64,000 bases of DNA from Brachypterus glaber (Eukaryota; Arthropoda; Insecta; Coleoptera; Kateretidae), in NCBI GenBank assembly GCA_958510825.1, contig OY294051.1, positions 29,499,265 through 29,563,264 of the forward strand, written 5' to 3'. Numbering within the stretch: position 1 is the first letter of the stretch; each line of letters starts with the position of its first letter. This document shows, piece by piece, positions 1 through 11,581 of this stretch. The translations under genes and the position numbers were made by a program. The notes below the pieces were generated by a model, which was not told the DNA's origin, made no database searches, and saw nothing but the letters and a program-made list of their open reading frames with translations.

Positions 1-349
1 AAACTAATTTTAGTTGACATAAATAAAAATTTATAAAAAAAAACTTAAAAAATGGAATGTTTTAGCACAAAAAATTGAAAAATCAAAACCTTAAAAAACA
101 TTTTTTAAAAATTTAAAAATGTTAGTTTAAATAGAGAATTTTATAAGCTTTAAAACGTTGTATCACACGACCCCCCTTTCCATTTAAAAAAATGTCCCCC
201 CATGCCCCCCTGCCCACATTTTAAGAGCTGAAAATATCAAATATATGCTAAAAGATATTTTAAGTTGTCTTATTTAAGAGTTTTAAATTTGAAGTCGATA
301 TCTCAACTCGTTCAAAGGTTAAAAGGGGGGTGACTTTTGGACCGCACTG
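1..349 (-). mobile_element. Tc1/mariner-like non-autonomous element, end fragment
   Basis: The block ends in a terminus that reads CAGTGCGGTCCAAAAGTC on the minus strand and abuts TA at 350-351. That is the layout of a Tc1/mariner terminus with a TA target duplication. The inner part, with C-rich runs near 170-215, recurs in the opposite orientation at 50840-51090 and as fragments at 2490-2570, 42770-43020 and 53920-54060. The other end lies outside the window. No transposase is visible. Confidence 0.55.
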
Positions 350-351
350 TA

Positions 352-1152
352 TGATAATAACTTCCGATTTCCGATCCATTTGTAACTAAATATTCAGTTT
401 ACGTTTTACAGTGTACTCGATATAGGTGCTCAAATATGTTTTTAATCAAATAAATCAGATTTTTTGATATTTTATAAAAAATCATTTTGATGCTAGTTTA
501 TTTTTCGTGTTTGTATGTTCAACTTGCTATAAAGATTTCGTGATGTAATTCTGTCTCCATCAAATTTAAAATTATCTTGTGTCAATATAAAAAAAGTTCC
601 ATTAAAAATACGCTTTAGGCGAGGTCTCGTTGTAGTTACCTTCCAAAAAAAAAACTGGTTCTTGTAACTTTCCCAAACAAAAACCATTTTTATTCTGCTT
701 CATGTCAACGTGATATTTTTAGGTTACTTACAGATGGTCCACATAAATTGGGTACTTAAAATATCAAGAGAATATGACGTTGTTTTTTAGGTACATTATT
801 TTATACTTAAAGCCAGAATTAGCTCAAGTCTTAAGAATAACGATATTGTTATTTAAATATAGACTGCTTACAATATTTATTTCTGTATTTACAAAATAGA
901 ACCTCCGTTTTATTTATTTTACTTATCATGAAAAGTTATGTTTGCATAATATGCAAATATATAATATATATAATATAAAAAAATAATGTTTTTTTTGACT
1001 AACTTCACGTTTGGCAAAAACAACCCTAGTAGAAGTTCTAGGCTGAAACTCAAGGAACTATTTTAGGACCTTTATTATCTATAATACATTTAAGTAATAA
1101 ATTATGTCAAGCCATTTATTGGTTTTGTTTGGACTTTTTGTTAATTTTTTCT
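352..1152. other. AT-rich spacer, no gene seen
   Basis: Low-complexity AT-rich sequence. A 64-codon minus-strand ORF at 493-687 has no recognisable domain and a composition expected by chance. No RNA gene or repeat boundary was recognised. Confidence 0.5.
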
Positions 1153-1512
1153 ATTTTGCGTGTTCTTATAGGCCCATAAGAGGTCTCTACTTTTTTTTCT
1201 GTTGGGTTGGCAACATACAAAAGCCTATCTCTTGACGTTTTGCATGCAAATGTCAATGTCGATTTAAAGTTTAATTTTTTACAACATTTTGTGTTTGGGT
1301 TATTTTTTACCGTATTAAAATTGTGGACTGGTTAATTGCAGTGAAAAAAGAAGAGATGACTGTAAAATATATCAAAATATCATTTGTCCTTAGAATTTTA
1401 AACATAGTGTAAACTGTAATGCCAACCCAAAACAAAAATCCCTAAATCAGTCATCAATTTAAATGTAAGTTTTTTTTTTTAATTTAGAGCAAAATAGAAA
1501 AAATTGTATAAA
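1153..1512 (+). repeat. Dispersed repeat R1, copy 1
   Basis: About 360 bp are nearly identical and co-oriented with 54105-54466. Inside it, GTTGGGTTGGCAACAT near 1201 and ATGCCAACCCAAAAC near 1419 form a short inverted pair, so it may be a small TIR element of about 230 bp plus flank. It has no coding potential. The class is unknown. Confidence 0.7.
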
Positions 1513-1634
1513 GCACTCGTTTCATAACACGTTTTTAGAGCACTAGTACTTTAGAAAACTTGCCGCAAGCGGCTCGTTTTCTAAACTTGTACTCGTGCGC
1601 TAAAAACGTATGTTATGAAACTAGTACTTTAATA
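1506..1634. repeat. Fold-back element inserted at the end of repeat R1
   Basis: Two arms (GTTTCATAACACGTTTTTAG at 1519 and its complement ending at 1621) fold around a GC-richer centre, GCCGCAAGCGGC. The second R1 copy, near 54455-54480, lacks this hairpin and reads straight through, so it is an empty site that marks the hairpin as a discrete insertion. Similar hairpins with GC-rich centres occur at 11286, 11582, 14394 and 15260. Confidence 0.65.
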
Positions 1635-2398
1635 TACTATAATTTCGTATAGTGGAAAATTTCTAAATAGATAGCTGAATAATTTACAGTATTCTTATTT
1701 TTTTATTATTTAACCAAATCTTTCCTAAATCTGTTATCAACCATGAGCTGTCATGCTATAGTCTAAGATGTTTACTTATGGGTACTATGAAAGTCGTGTA
1801 ACTTTCCAGATGAATTTGACTCACGTGGTTTTATTTTTAATTCTGTTCTTTTATAACATTTTTAATGTATTTAAAAGGAAAAGACACTTATATTATTTTT
1901 TTGCCACGCCGTGAAATTTCTTTTTTTTTTTTCGGTAATTTTATTTCTCTCATATTTTCCAAAATATTAATCTGTGGGTATTATGTGCCTATATTTTTGG
2001 AATCAGCGCGTTAAGATCTATCGACATCAATTTCTAGCTTTTTTACGACCAAGGGACTGACGACATTGGACATGAATTTCGTGAAAAACAAAGAAAATCT
2101 TCTGATTAAAACGAAATACTGCCGTTTTTAGTTTCTATACTAATTATTCACACAAAAAAAAGTAAAATTAAAATTAATCAAAAACAATTACCAATAAATT
2201 ACAACAGAATTACTCGCCAAGGGACTGATATATTGATCGTCACCACCTCGTGTTCTCAACACAAGCACGTCTCTAGCACTATATTCGAAATGGCTGACTC
2301 TCAACAAATGGTGTTTACTACTAACTTTAAGTCGTTCATTTATAGAAAATAGACTATTAACTTTTGAGCACTGCAAAAAACCGCAAATTTAGAAATTT
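1635..2398. other. AT-rich spacer, no gene seen
   Basis: No recognisable gene. The word CAAGGGACTGA occurs near 2050 and 2218 and again at 2793, in unrelated surroundings. The minus-strand ORF 2188-2376 has no domain. Confidence 0.45.
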
Positions 2399-2791
2399 CA
2401 CATGTCGATACCCCCAAGCAACAAAGCCGTAACTCATATATTGTCATTTTTCACGACAGCTAAATTTCTAAAATATTTTTTTTCATCATTTAAGGGTGGG
2501 TAAATGATTGAAGTGGAAAAGGAAGTCATGTGATACATCATTTGAAAGCTTATAAAATTCTCTATTTAACTGTTTAAGTATTTATTGTTTATTTACTGTT
2601 TGTTTCTGATAATATTCAAGTTTAGAATTTCTTACTTTAGTGATTTTAAGTAAACTTTTGCTTAAAGTGGACTGTGGAGAAACCTGAGTAGTACCACCAT
2701 GTGTGTCTTTTTTCAAGGCGTTTACCTATGAGTATAACTCAAAATGGGTCTAACTTGAGTTACATCCTTGTTGCTTGGGAGTGTCGATGTG
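2399..2791. mobile_element. TIR element, unclassified
   Basis: Imperfect inverted ends of about 33 bp are visible: CCCCCAAGCAACAA near 2411 and its near complement TTGTTGCTTGGGAG near 2769. The interior around 2490-2570 is a diverged fragment of the mariner-like family seen at 1-349. No ORF of note and no clear target duplication. Confidence 0.45.
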
Positions 2792-2928
2792 TCAAGGGAC
2801 TGAATTTAAATTAATTGATTCTTAACACTTTAGAGAGTATCCTTAAAAATAATTATTTTTAATTATAATTAAAAGTAAAACTGTATAAACCTAATTTAAA
2901 AATATAAGTATTTAATTGTTAATAATTC

Positions 2929-3192
2929 ATAGAAAAAACGGATTCCTTGAACCAAGGACACGTGTCTTTGGATATGTTCAAAGCCATATTCTCTTGTTTC
3001 AAGGCTGGCATTTTCTTGAACCAAAGTCAATATCCTTGAATAAAGAGCGCGGATTTTTATTCCAAAACCCGTGCTCTTCATTCAAGGACATTGACTTTGG
3101 TTCAAGAAAATGCCAGCCTTGAAACAAGAGAATATGGCTTTGAACATATACAAAGACACGTGTCCTTGGTTCAAGGAATCCGTTTTTTCTAT
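2929..3192. repeat. 264-bp near-perfect palindrome
   Basis: Two arms of about 130 bp meet at position 3060/3061 with almost no spacer. The arms agree at nearly every position except a few bases at the centre. The arms contain repeated TTCAAGG/CCTTGAA words. If transcribed, the RNA would form a long hairpin. ORFs on both strands here are consequences of the palindrome and not genes. Confidence 0.85.
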
Positions 3193-3199
3193 GTTGTAA

Positions 3200-3879
3200 T
3201 GGAGACACGACAAGGGAATGATATTTTAAGTAAGGACGAATTTTAAAATAATCCTAATTTGATATATAATATTTATTATTAGGACGATAAAGTATTTAGC
3301 TGTTAAATAATAGTCATATTTATTAAATACGTGTGATAGAATTCTAAATATATGTGCATAACATGAAGTTAACCGATTTTCATAGAAATACTCTTATTTT
3401 TTTGCATCATAAACTTTTTGATTTTAAATTAAAAATTAAATATTTTAATATTGCTTTAAAAGGTGTGTCCAACGAGGTGTCCAACTATGTTTTAAAACAA
3501 GCAATTTTTCTTTATCCGATTTCTATTTTTAATATAATCGTTAACTTTGAATTAATACCTGTACGTTGTCAAGCTATATGTCGTTGTTGAAAATTTCTCG
3601 TTTACATCAGTGGCGCCTAAAAATATAACGTCCAAAAATATTGAACAGTGTTGTCGATCTGAAATGAGGTCGAAACTTTTTGACAGGGGAAATATTATTA
3701 AATTTTGCATTAACTCTATATTGCACCTTGTTTCCATTTGAGAACACTTGGCATTAAGACCCCTGAATCAAAATACTTGGGCACCTAGTTTTTACTTGGG
3801 AACACTGGTCTTCAAATTGGAACATTGAAAGATAGCAGTAGCATTGAAAGATAGCAGTATCTAATTTTTCCGGTAAATA
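3200..3879. other. AT-rich spacer with short direct repeats
   Basis: No gene recognised. A 17-bp unit, CATTGAAAGATAGCAGT, is tandemly duplicated at about 3823-3858, and variants of CTTGGGAACACT recur between 3735 and 3830. The ORF at 3354-3590 has no recognisable domain. Confidence 0.45.
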
Positions 3880-4437
3880 CACCGGCACACAAAAAAAAAT
3901 TGTCTGTACACCGGGCGCCACCTATGTACGGGCATGTTTTTCGACCCGCTGAATACGAATTTCAAGTCAGTTTAGGCCGTCCAGCCTTCAATTTCGAGTA
4001 AATTGCAAAAAAACCCAAAAAATAGCGAAAATTCGATGTTTTGGCAAATTTTTTTACTCGAAATTAAAGGCTGGACGGCCTAAACTGACTTGAAATACGT
4101 AATCAGCGGGTCGGAAAACATGCCCGTAGATAGGTGCACCGGCACACAAAAAAAAATTATCTGTACACCGGGCGCCACCTATCTACGGGCATGTTTTTCG
4201 ACCCGCTGAATACGAATTTCAAGTCAGTTTAGGCCGCCCAGCCTTCAATTTCGAGTAAATTGCAAAAAACCCCAACAAAATAGCGAAAATTCGATGTTTT
4301 GGCAAGAAAAAAAAAATTTTACTCGAAATTGAAGGCTGGACGGCCTAAACTGACTTGAAATTCGTATTTAGCGGGTCGAAAAACATGCCCTTAGATAGGT
4401 GGCGCCCGATGTACAGACAATTTTTTTTTTGTGTGCG
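3880..4437. mobile_element. Tandemly duplicated fold-back MITE
   Basis: A fold-back unit begins CACCGGCACAC at 3880 and again at 4137, a 257-bp period. Each unit has arms of about 110 bp carrying GGGCGCCACCTAT, CGACCCGCTGA and GGCTGGACGGCC, or their complements. The outer ends are GCACACAAAAAAAAATT and its complement near 4417-4436. The two units differ at only a few positions. No ORF. The superfamily is not identifiable. Confidence 0.75.
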
Positions 4438-5830
4438 AGTGATATTTAAACAGTGATCACTGATCATGTCGCGCACTTTTGTAATTAGCTGGAGTCGAAT
4501 TTTTGTTATTAGTGTTTGTTTAGGTCAAATCTTCCAAAGGCTTTTTCGACCACTTAGAATATATTTAGAAAGCTAAAATTTGGTATATATGCTTAAATCG
4601 GCTGACAATACAATTTTATATAAAACTTACCCCCCATTATACAATTTTATATGATATAAAAGCTTGCCGCGAGATTTTCCTGTGTAAATTTCTTTTATAA
4701 AAAATATCGCTACAAGATTTTATATCATATAAAATTGTATAATGTAACAAAATGATGGGTTTGATTTACTTGAAAGTTTATTTTCTTCTTTTTAGTGCAC
4801 CTTAAAAAAAGCTTGTTCTTAAAAATGTTTTTTACTATTAATTTATTTAGTTTTGTATTCGTTTTTGTTTATTGTGTGCACAATGTTTTCGGATGGGTTT
4901 GAAAAAAAAATGTATCAAAATTTTTGTTATAAAAGAAAAAAAAATTAATATTTTTCATGAACTGTGCAAGTCAAAAAACGTATCATATTTTTTTGTTGCA
5001 AAATAAAGTTATGTGCAATATAGGGTTGAACTATTATTATTATTATTATTATTAATTAAGTGATTAAGATACAGATGCCTCGGGTTAGTGTTAAAAAATC
5101 TCCACTAATTTTGGAAAAAATATTAGGATAAAGATTTTTATTCCTCGATAAACTTGCCATTAAGTTTGAAATTTTAATTTAATTTTTCCAAAATTCATCT
5201 TTCAAATATTTTGTAAGTACAAAATTTCACCAAGAAATTTGTCTTTGTTGCCTGAATCGAGGTTGGCGCTTTTACACTTTCCAAAACCCATTAGGCTGCG
5301 TAGATGCGTTAAACAAATAAATTGAATGACTCAATATTAATATAGGTAGGCGTTGGTACGTTTTATGACAATTGAATATTGTTAGTTTCTATTTTGTTAT
5401 ATCACAGTTAATATTTTTCAAGGTACCCAATATAGGCATTTATTAAATCTTTTGTTGAAATAATTTGCAAATTATAGTAAATAACATGAAGTAAGTGCGA
5501 CTAGGTATCTCACATGAAGAAATTACACTAATAATTTGCATTAGTATAATCCCCACCTTGTTTGTTTTATTCATTTAAAGTTAAATGGCCATAGCAGTGC
5601 CAAAATTTTCAATAATTCTACTTGCACTAAGCATATTACTGTTAACAATTTATGTTAATGGTATTTAGGAAGGAAGATTAAAAAAATTCTACGTCATTTT
5701 TATATGAATTACTGTTAATTTTACTGTAGGTAGGTACTGTATTAGGGTGGACCTTTATTATCTTAAAATATGAGAGTGATGAATCTAAGGGTGCTACTGG
5801 GGACCCTAAAATTCGTTAAATTACAAATTT
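4438..5830. other. AT-rich spacer with a small hairpin and a TTA microsatellite
   Basis: No gene recognised. A 25-bp inverted repeat built on TACAATTTTATATGATATAA spans about 4636-4743. A (TTA)n run occupies about 5032-5055. The remainder looks unstructured. Confidence 0.5.
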
Positions 5831-5945
5831 CAAAATGATTAAAAGATTCTAATCCGTGCCGAAAATCTGCCAAAGTTGCCCCTAACACTAAAATTTACAA
5901 ATTTGGGGGATTTTCGGCACAGGTTAAAATCTTTTGATCATTTTG
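5831..5945. repeat. Inverted repeat, small fold-back
   Basis: CAAAATGATTAAAAGATT at 5831 pairs with its near complement ending at 5945, and GTGCCGAAAATC pairs with GATTTTCGGCAC. Arms are about 40 bp around a 35-bp centre. An ORF at 5876-6061 is incidental. Confidence 0.6.
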
Positions 5946-6452
5946 AATTTTGGCACATAATTTTGTATGCTCAAATGAAAAAAAAAAATAAGATTTCAAT
6001 CCCTTTAAAATTTTTACCTCAAAAACAGCAGACAAATTTCAACGATTTTTACGATTTATGATATAAAATTAAAATGTACTTAGTTTCTTTTCTTGCTAAA
6101 ATTAAAAATACTAAAGCTAAAGGCTTTTTCTCATTGAATATTTGTTTTCTTACTCATGTACAGGTAATTTTGGACTTTGTGATAATAATAATAATAATAA
6201 TAATCTTTATTAATCCATAAGGCTATTTTTACATAGATTGGATACGTCATACAAAAAATATATAGAAAAAATAAATGTATAACCACACCTACCTATGGCT
6301 ATACAATGCCTGAAAAGATTAAAAAAGAGAAAAACAAACAAAAAAACAGATTTTATAAAAACAGGAGTATGTTAAACACTAAGAAATAAATAAAACAGAG
6401 ACAAGCAGTTAAATAAATACGCATAAATAGGTACATAGATTACATTTGATAG

Positions 6453-6722
6453 CTATGGTGTCTTAAAGGTTTTTGCAAAAATTTTAAATTCTCCCACTGT
6501 AAATAGTTTTATGGAGTAGAAATGTCTTAACTTCATTCTTAAAACGGTTAAGAGGATATTTTTTAATGAATTCTGGTAGAAGATTATAAAATAACGTCCA
6601 GCATGATATGGGGATTTTTTATACATGCTTAACTTAAATTTATTTACGACAAGTTGGTTGTTATTACGGGTAGGATAACTATGAAAATTTCCATGTGATA
6701 AAAATACATTTAACGAATACAA
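6453..6722 (-). pseudogene. LINE ORF2 C-terminal fragment
   Basis: An 89-codon open stretch contains YPTRNNNQLVV followed by KSPYHAGR and a later FYSIKLFTVGEF. This is the order seen in the C-terminal tail of CR1/jockey-type ORF2 proteins (a TRN box, a K-P-Y-G box, then a basic FYS-E-F end). It lies downstream of the RT fragment in the same element but in a separate frame, which indicates frameshifts between them. It is a relic, not a gene of the host. Confidence 0.65.
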
Positions 6723-6805
6723 ATAATTTATACAAATAAATGGACGGAACAGTTAAAATATAATACTTTTTAAAAACCTTGCGACACGAATCACTAAAAC
6801 CCATA

Positions 6806-7510
6806 TTAAATATAATCTTTTCTGAATAATAATAATAATATACACTTTTGGACTTTTTGTAAATTGTTGAATAAAAATACTTGCTTGTTTAATTTACCAC
6901 AAAGAGATTTGACATGACTTGACCACGTTAGGTTTTTATCGATAATTACTGCCAGAAAATTAGTCGAATCTCCACATTTAAAAGTATGATCACCCATTTT
7001 AAATGTTAAATTAGCAAAATTTTTGCGGAAGTGTCCGAATTCTAAAAAAATTGTCTTTTCCTGGCTTAAAATTAGTTTATTTTTTCTACACCAAGAGGCA
7101 AAATCATGCAGTACCCTATCTATCAAGACATCCGCGCTAATAACTATGGTGGTGTCATCAGCATAAATGTACAGTTTTCCATTCTTTATGAAGTGTGGAA
7201 GGTCATTTATAAATAGTAGGAATAATAAGGGACCCAATAAACTTTTTGTGCCTTTGTGGTGTGCCTTTAGATTGTGCAAATTTTTTTTTATTAATTTTAC
7301 TTTAAATCTTTTAAAAATTAAATTAACCAGTCATTAATAGCTCCACATATACCTACACTATTCAACTTATACCTAACAAAATCAGGGTCTAGAGTATCAA
7401 ATGCCTTAGTTAAGTCGAAAGATACAGCAACCACATATTTACCCAAATTGAGTGAGTCATATATTTCCTGCACCATTTCAATTGAAGCGGTTAATAGTGT
7501 TTGAAAAAAA
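6806..7510 (-). pseudogene. Reverse transcriptase fragment of a LINE
   Basis: Reading the minus strand, the first segment (about 7505-7325) has VSFDLTKAFDTLD, the usual RT D-x-S-K-A-F-D motif, and ends in a stop. A second segment (7279-6806) has SLLGPLLFLLFINDLP, then YADDTTIV with the catalytic YADD, then NKLILSQEKT. GTPQ, which should precede SLLGP directly, sits in a neighbouring frame near 7262, so there is a frameshift there. Polymerase palm motifs survive, but stops and shifts make the protein non-functional. Confidence 0.85.
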
Positions 7511-7512
7511 AA

Positions 7513-8099
7513 TCTCCCATAATAACTAAAGTTTCTCTATAAGTAAATAGACACTACATAATGTGACCTCTTGAAGAAAAAATATGCTATTATCATCTTA
7601 TGTAGCAACAATAAATATAAATACAATAGAAACGTATTCCTTATTTTGCAAAAGTTATTCACGTTACATTAATGTACTAATACCCATAAATTTATACAAT
7701 GAAAAATTCAGTATTTTCTACCTCGTTGTATAATACAAGAATGCATAAAGTATTTCTTACATGAGAATATAACTTCCCCGTTGCATTTATGCAATTGAAA
7801 CTAGAGTGCAAATAAATGAATAAAAATGGTTAAAGCTTTCCAGATATTCTTTGGAGTAGTGAATTACACTGTGCGACATAAAATTTAGGCAAGAGATCTG
7901 TCAACGTCGTTAATTTAGAACCACTATAGTCGAGTCCCCAAGGGGTTTCACTACTTTAAGTCATTTAAGCGATTTTTTTTAATTTAAAGTTTCCAATGGA
8001 CCCTAATATGCAAGACCCATTTTTCAAGTTAGCGTTTCAAACTTTAGGAGGTGAATTCATATCAAAAGACATGAAAAAAAGCTCATATAAATTTAGCCA
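7513..8099. other. AT-rich spacer, no gene seen
   Basis: No ORF with recognisable content, no RNA gene and no clear repeat. It could include the unseen 5' junction of the adjacent LINE. Confidence 0.4.
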
Positions 8100-8340
8100 T
8101 TGGCGCCGGTCCAAGTGCACTGGCAGCCAATAAACTTAAGGATCAAAGCCGCTCACTTAGCCAAAAAAGCCGACAAAACGAGGTTCGGATTCCTCGCTAA
8201 ACTGTAGGTCCCGGGGTACAACAACAAAAATCCTCGTTAGAGTAGAAAAACTAGTAACACAGGGGTAGGCAAAAAGGACCAATATGGTCTAGTTGCCAGG
8301 CTTGACCTCCCCACCATTACTACTACTAGTAGCCATAAAA
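8100..8340 (+). mobile_element. Possible tRNA-derived SINE remnant
   Basis: CGAGGTTCGGATTCCTCG at 8179-8196 resembles a Pol III B box embedded in a T-arm-like stem. A weak A-box-like stretch lies near 8109, farther away than in a tRNA. The region is GC-richer than its flanks and ends in an irregular ACTACTACTAG/AAAA tail. No tRNA can be folded from it. This rests mainly on the B-box resemblance. Confidence 0.3.
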
Positions 8341-8882
8341 TTAAGAAGCATCGGTTTTAAGATTTGCATTTTTTTGCATTGCTGCAGTTTGTACCCCTGT
8401 TCCTTATAAAAATTTTGGCACTTTTTTCCCTTATTTGTACACAATACAATGTATTCTAAAACTTTATAAACTACCTAGAGTGACTGAAAACTTTTGAATT
8501 TATTTTAAAAATGGACGTTTGTGAATTTAATGAGAAAAACTTTTTATTTTATAAAAATTTGAGCGTAAGAAAGGCCATATCGTTGTGTTACTTTATCAAC
8601 CTCGTTTTTCCAAACAATGGTTTTTCGGTTCCTTGCAAGCGGCCCGGGTCCCACCTAAAGTATACAAGAGGCCTCTCGTTAGAATCTTATTATAATTATT
8701 ATTATTAATCGTAAAAAAGTAGGCCTTTAAAGTTTAGAAATGTATTTCTCTTGTGGGCCCTTATCTTTGACATTTGCGCCCCCCCTTAACCGTTACGAGG
8801 GCTTCACTGACCGTTTCCAAGCCGCCTTTGACCTTGCGGGACCGGGCCCTAAGTACCCAGTCCATACGTTATAAATATACTT
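8341..8882. other. Spacer with a GC-richer patch of unknown nature
   Basis: The ORF 8511-8708 has no domain. A GC-richer patch at about 8750-8860 has no coding frame or repeat partner in the window. Confidence 0.35.
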
Positions 8883-9007
8883 CCCTGGTAAAGTAAAGGG
8901 CAGTAAGTGACATTGGTCAATAGCAGCGTTTTCAAAATATTACATTAGGGTTGATGTGAAAACGCAGCTATCCGACAATGTCACTTACTGCCCTTTACTT
9001 TAACAGG
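8883..9007. mobile_element. Small palindromic MITE, family CCCTGTTAAAG, copy 1
   Basis: Arms CCTGGTAAAGTAAAGGGCAG and its complement CTGCCCTTTACTTTAACAGG enclose further paired sequence with a short loop near 8938-8955. The same element lies at 54600-54745, and a single arm lies at 53856-53890. It is non-coding. Confidence 0.75.
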
Positions 9008-10047
9008 ACAAAGTTGAGGTATTGATTTTCAAGAATACAGGGTCGGATTTTATTCAAATAAAATTGGATAAAGTTTAATACAAATTAAATTTAATAAAAA
9101 AGTAAATTAACATTTATCATAGTTAATTAATAATTATGGACACACGAAAATTACGAAACTATAAAATAAATATGTAAAATACTATATATTTAATTTATTA
9201 TTTGAATGGAAATTGTAAATTATTAGAATGCGGGTCTGATATCAATACCTCCACTTCGCCATATAGTTATAAATTAATATAATTGGAGTATCTAACTGGA
9301 GTTTGTATCAGTTATCGGCATACCTCGGGGATTAGCGAGCTGTTTTTTCGTTCATGAGCGTAGCTTACATTCAGCACTGATTAGAAGAGACGGCAAGTCA
9401 CCTATCCCACCTCTACAACAACGCAACGCCAGTGTATATGTGATAAAAGTTAAAAAAGATGACTCATAGTTCGCAACTCCACGGGCTTTAGTTATCAGGC
9501 ATCATGTACAGGGTGAAAATAGTTATTTTGGAGATGTGAGGTTTAGAAAGTAACACGACGATATGTCATATTTAGGAAATACAACAACATAGAAAAGAAA
9601 TACGTGACTTGGGTGAATGGACCTCTGTTTCTGAGTGGCACTTGTTTTTGCAAGGCGTTCTGCGTTTCCAGCGCTGACTCACCGATACTAGCAGACCTGA
9701 AAATATTAGTTCTCTTTTTTTTTGTCTTTATTATTATAATTTATAATCATCATTGAATTGAATAGATGTGTTCAATGTTATAGGTATTATGTATTTTATT
9801 TATTTATTGATTGAAACTAGGATTGAAATCAGTGTATGGAACATATCTTATACTGAGTGCGCCAGTAAGGTTTATCAGTCAATATTTTTGTATAATTAAT
9901 AGGGCTATAAAAAAGAAATTTATAGCAAGTAATAAGAACTAGACAAGCTACACATGTGTCGGTTATCTGACAATTTTCCATAAGGGACTGCAAAAGTACT
10001 TGGGCGGGCTGCGGCCCGCCAAAGTAAAATAAAAGACAAACTCTTAA
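9008..10047. other. AT-rich spacer, no gene seen
   Basis: No gene recognised. A small GC palindrome, GGCGGGCTGCGGCCCGCC, lies at about 10003-10020. Minus-strand ORFs at 9829-10141 run into the adjacent fold-back and have no recognisable domain. Confidence 0.4.
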
Positions 10048-10190
10048 GGCATATCCAGAAGCTTGCATAAGAACATAAAATATAAGAATGCGATGCCGTG
10101 ATTGGCTTACAAGATACATGGCGGCACATCAAGCCAATCACGGCATCGCATTGTTATGTACTATGTTGTTATGCGAGCCTGTGGATATGC
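10048..10190. repeat. Fold-back element, host of a hAT insertion
   Basis: Left arm GGCATATCC...GTGATTGGCTT pairs with right arm AGCCAATCACGGCATCGCA...GGATATGC. The arms are about 60 bp, with the best match (about 22 bp) near the 20-bp loop. The end of the right arm, GGATATGC, was duplicated when the hAT MITE at 10191-10440 inserted. Confidence 0.7.
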
Positions 10191-10440
10191 CAACGAACTA
10201 ATAACTCTTCTTTCTAGAATACGCATACCGTTAAAATAAAGTATCGCCAACATCTCGGTTTGTTTGTAAACAAATCGTATATTCAGGCCTGAACAATAAC
10301 AATTACCAGTAACTTGTATTGTTGTCTCTGTTAGAACAAAGATGTGCGAATAAGACAGACGAATGTTTATGTTGCCGACGTTTTTGTCAGTTTTAACGAA
10401 TGAAATGCCTATTCTAGAGAGAAGAGTTATTAGTTCGTTG
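10191..10440 (+). mobile_element. hAT-type MITE, family H1, copy 1
   Basis: The element starts CAACGAACTAATAACTC and ends with the complement. It is flanked by a perfect 8-bp target duplication, GGATATGC, at 10183-10190 and 10441-10448. An 8-bp TSD and CA-NNG ends are hAT hallmarks. Other copies are at 42138-42385 (same orientation) and 46395-46640 (inverted). It has no transposase and would depend on a trans-acting enzyme. Confidence 0.85.
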
Positions 10441-10448
10441 GGATATGC

Positions 10449-11285
10449 CCAACAAAAGTGTCACTTTTAAGGTAACATTTCTAACCGAAAAATGACACTT
10501 TGGAATACAAGCGAGTAAAATAACTATTTTTCGACCTTTACAGAGATCAAATTACTTTAATATATATATAACACGGAACAAAACAAACCATTTATATTCT
10601 TTTTAAATTTTATATGGTCGCTAAAAATAAATAAATTATGAACTAATTTATTTATTACTTTTATAAGTGAACTAGTAGTAATATTTTTCTACAACTGCTT
10701 TAGAATGTAAGCAAATACACACACTTTTCAAACACAGAATGAATTCATTCTAGCTCTAGATACGATATGAATATTCCGTATCAAGTGTTAGAATGAGCAC
10801 ATGTAGTGCCATCTCTTGTTTATAAAAGTAAAGAAAACTGTAGCCAAATTAGCAAAAATATATATATTTTACTATGAAATATTGAATAATTTAATGCAAT
10901 TTAAAGTTTTGCGTTAAAATTACATAAAGTTTATTAGTTTTTCTTAATATTTGACCAGTTTTTTATCAATTTAGTTCAAAAAATTAAAACTGCTCAATCT
11001 ATTGTTAAATATTTAAAGCTGATATCTGTCACAACAATCTGACATAACCTTCAATTTTTGCATTATAATTTGTAAATATGTGCTAAAATTAAATACATAC
11101 AATCTTTTTTAAGTACTGATTTGATAAAATTATGAAATAACATTAATTGCTTTATTTAAAAATATTTGTTTTGTTGCATTTACAATGCCGAGTCACAAAA
11201 AAACATTGTTTTTAACCTTGTCTGCAGTTTAAAGCCATACATTGTTTTATATTTGCAGTCGAAGAAAAAGTATAGTCTACAACAC
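10449..11285. other. AT-rich spacer, partly duplicated at 12.7-13.2 kb
   Basis: A hairpin, GTGTCACTTTT/AAAATGACAC, spans 10456-10500. Stretches around 10530-10680 share runs such as TATGAACTAATTTATTTAT with 12990-13040, and about 11403-11510 resembles 13090-13195, suggesting an old direct duplication. No gene recognised. Confidence 0.45.
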
Positions 11286-11383
11286 GTATGGAATAGTCAT
11301 TCCGCGCTCGCGGGACCCTCATACTCGCCTGCCGGCTCGTATGACAAACTTTCCGCTCGCGCGGACTATTGTCTATTCCATAC
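11286..11383. repeat. Fold-back with GC-rich centre
   Basis: GTATGGAATAGTC pairs with GACTATTGTCTATTCCATAC around a centre rich in CGCTCGCG. Structurally similar to the hairpins at 1519, 11582 and 14394, but with different arm sequence. Confidence 0.55.
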
Positions 11384-11581
11384 TAGTTATAGAATATACT
11401 AGTCCAGTATGTACCTAGTTTGAAACAACAGTAACGTTAAATTTTTCTTTGATTTAAAAGAAAAATATTCTCTAATTTTAGTTTTATTTTTTATGCTGAA
11501 TCTTAACATTAAACAACATTAAAACGATTTAAAAATATATATATATACATGTATGGGTATTTATAGTATATTATTTACCAA

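Larger units (their letters stand above)
6182..7512 (-). mobile_element. 5'-truncated CR1/jockey-like LINE
   Basis: On the minus strand this is the 3' portion of a non-LTR retrotransposon: reverse-transcriptase fragments (7510-6806), the C-terminal region of ORF2 (6722-6453), a short 3' UTR, and a terminal (ATT)n tail complementary to 6182-6203. An AATAAAG just before the tail fits the 3' end of this class. The frame is broken several times, so the copy is dead. The exact 5' truncation point and TSD are not resolved. Confidence 0.8.

Noticed and set aside
2896..3208. Overlapping ORFs with nearly the same peptide on both strands
   Set aside because: A direct consequence of the 264-bp palindrome; both strands read alike.
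6806..7279. An active retrotransposon or host RT gene
   Set aside because: YADD and other palm motifs survive, but internal stops, frame changes and 5' truncation make it a dead copy.
10003..10020. Intrinsic transcription terminator
   Set aside because: A GC hairpin without a functional context in a eukaryotic intron; treated as a small palindrome.
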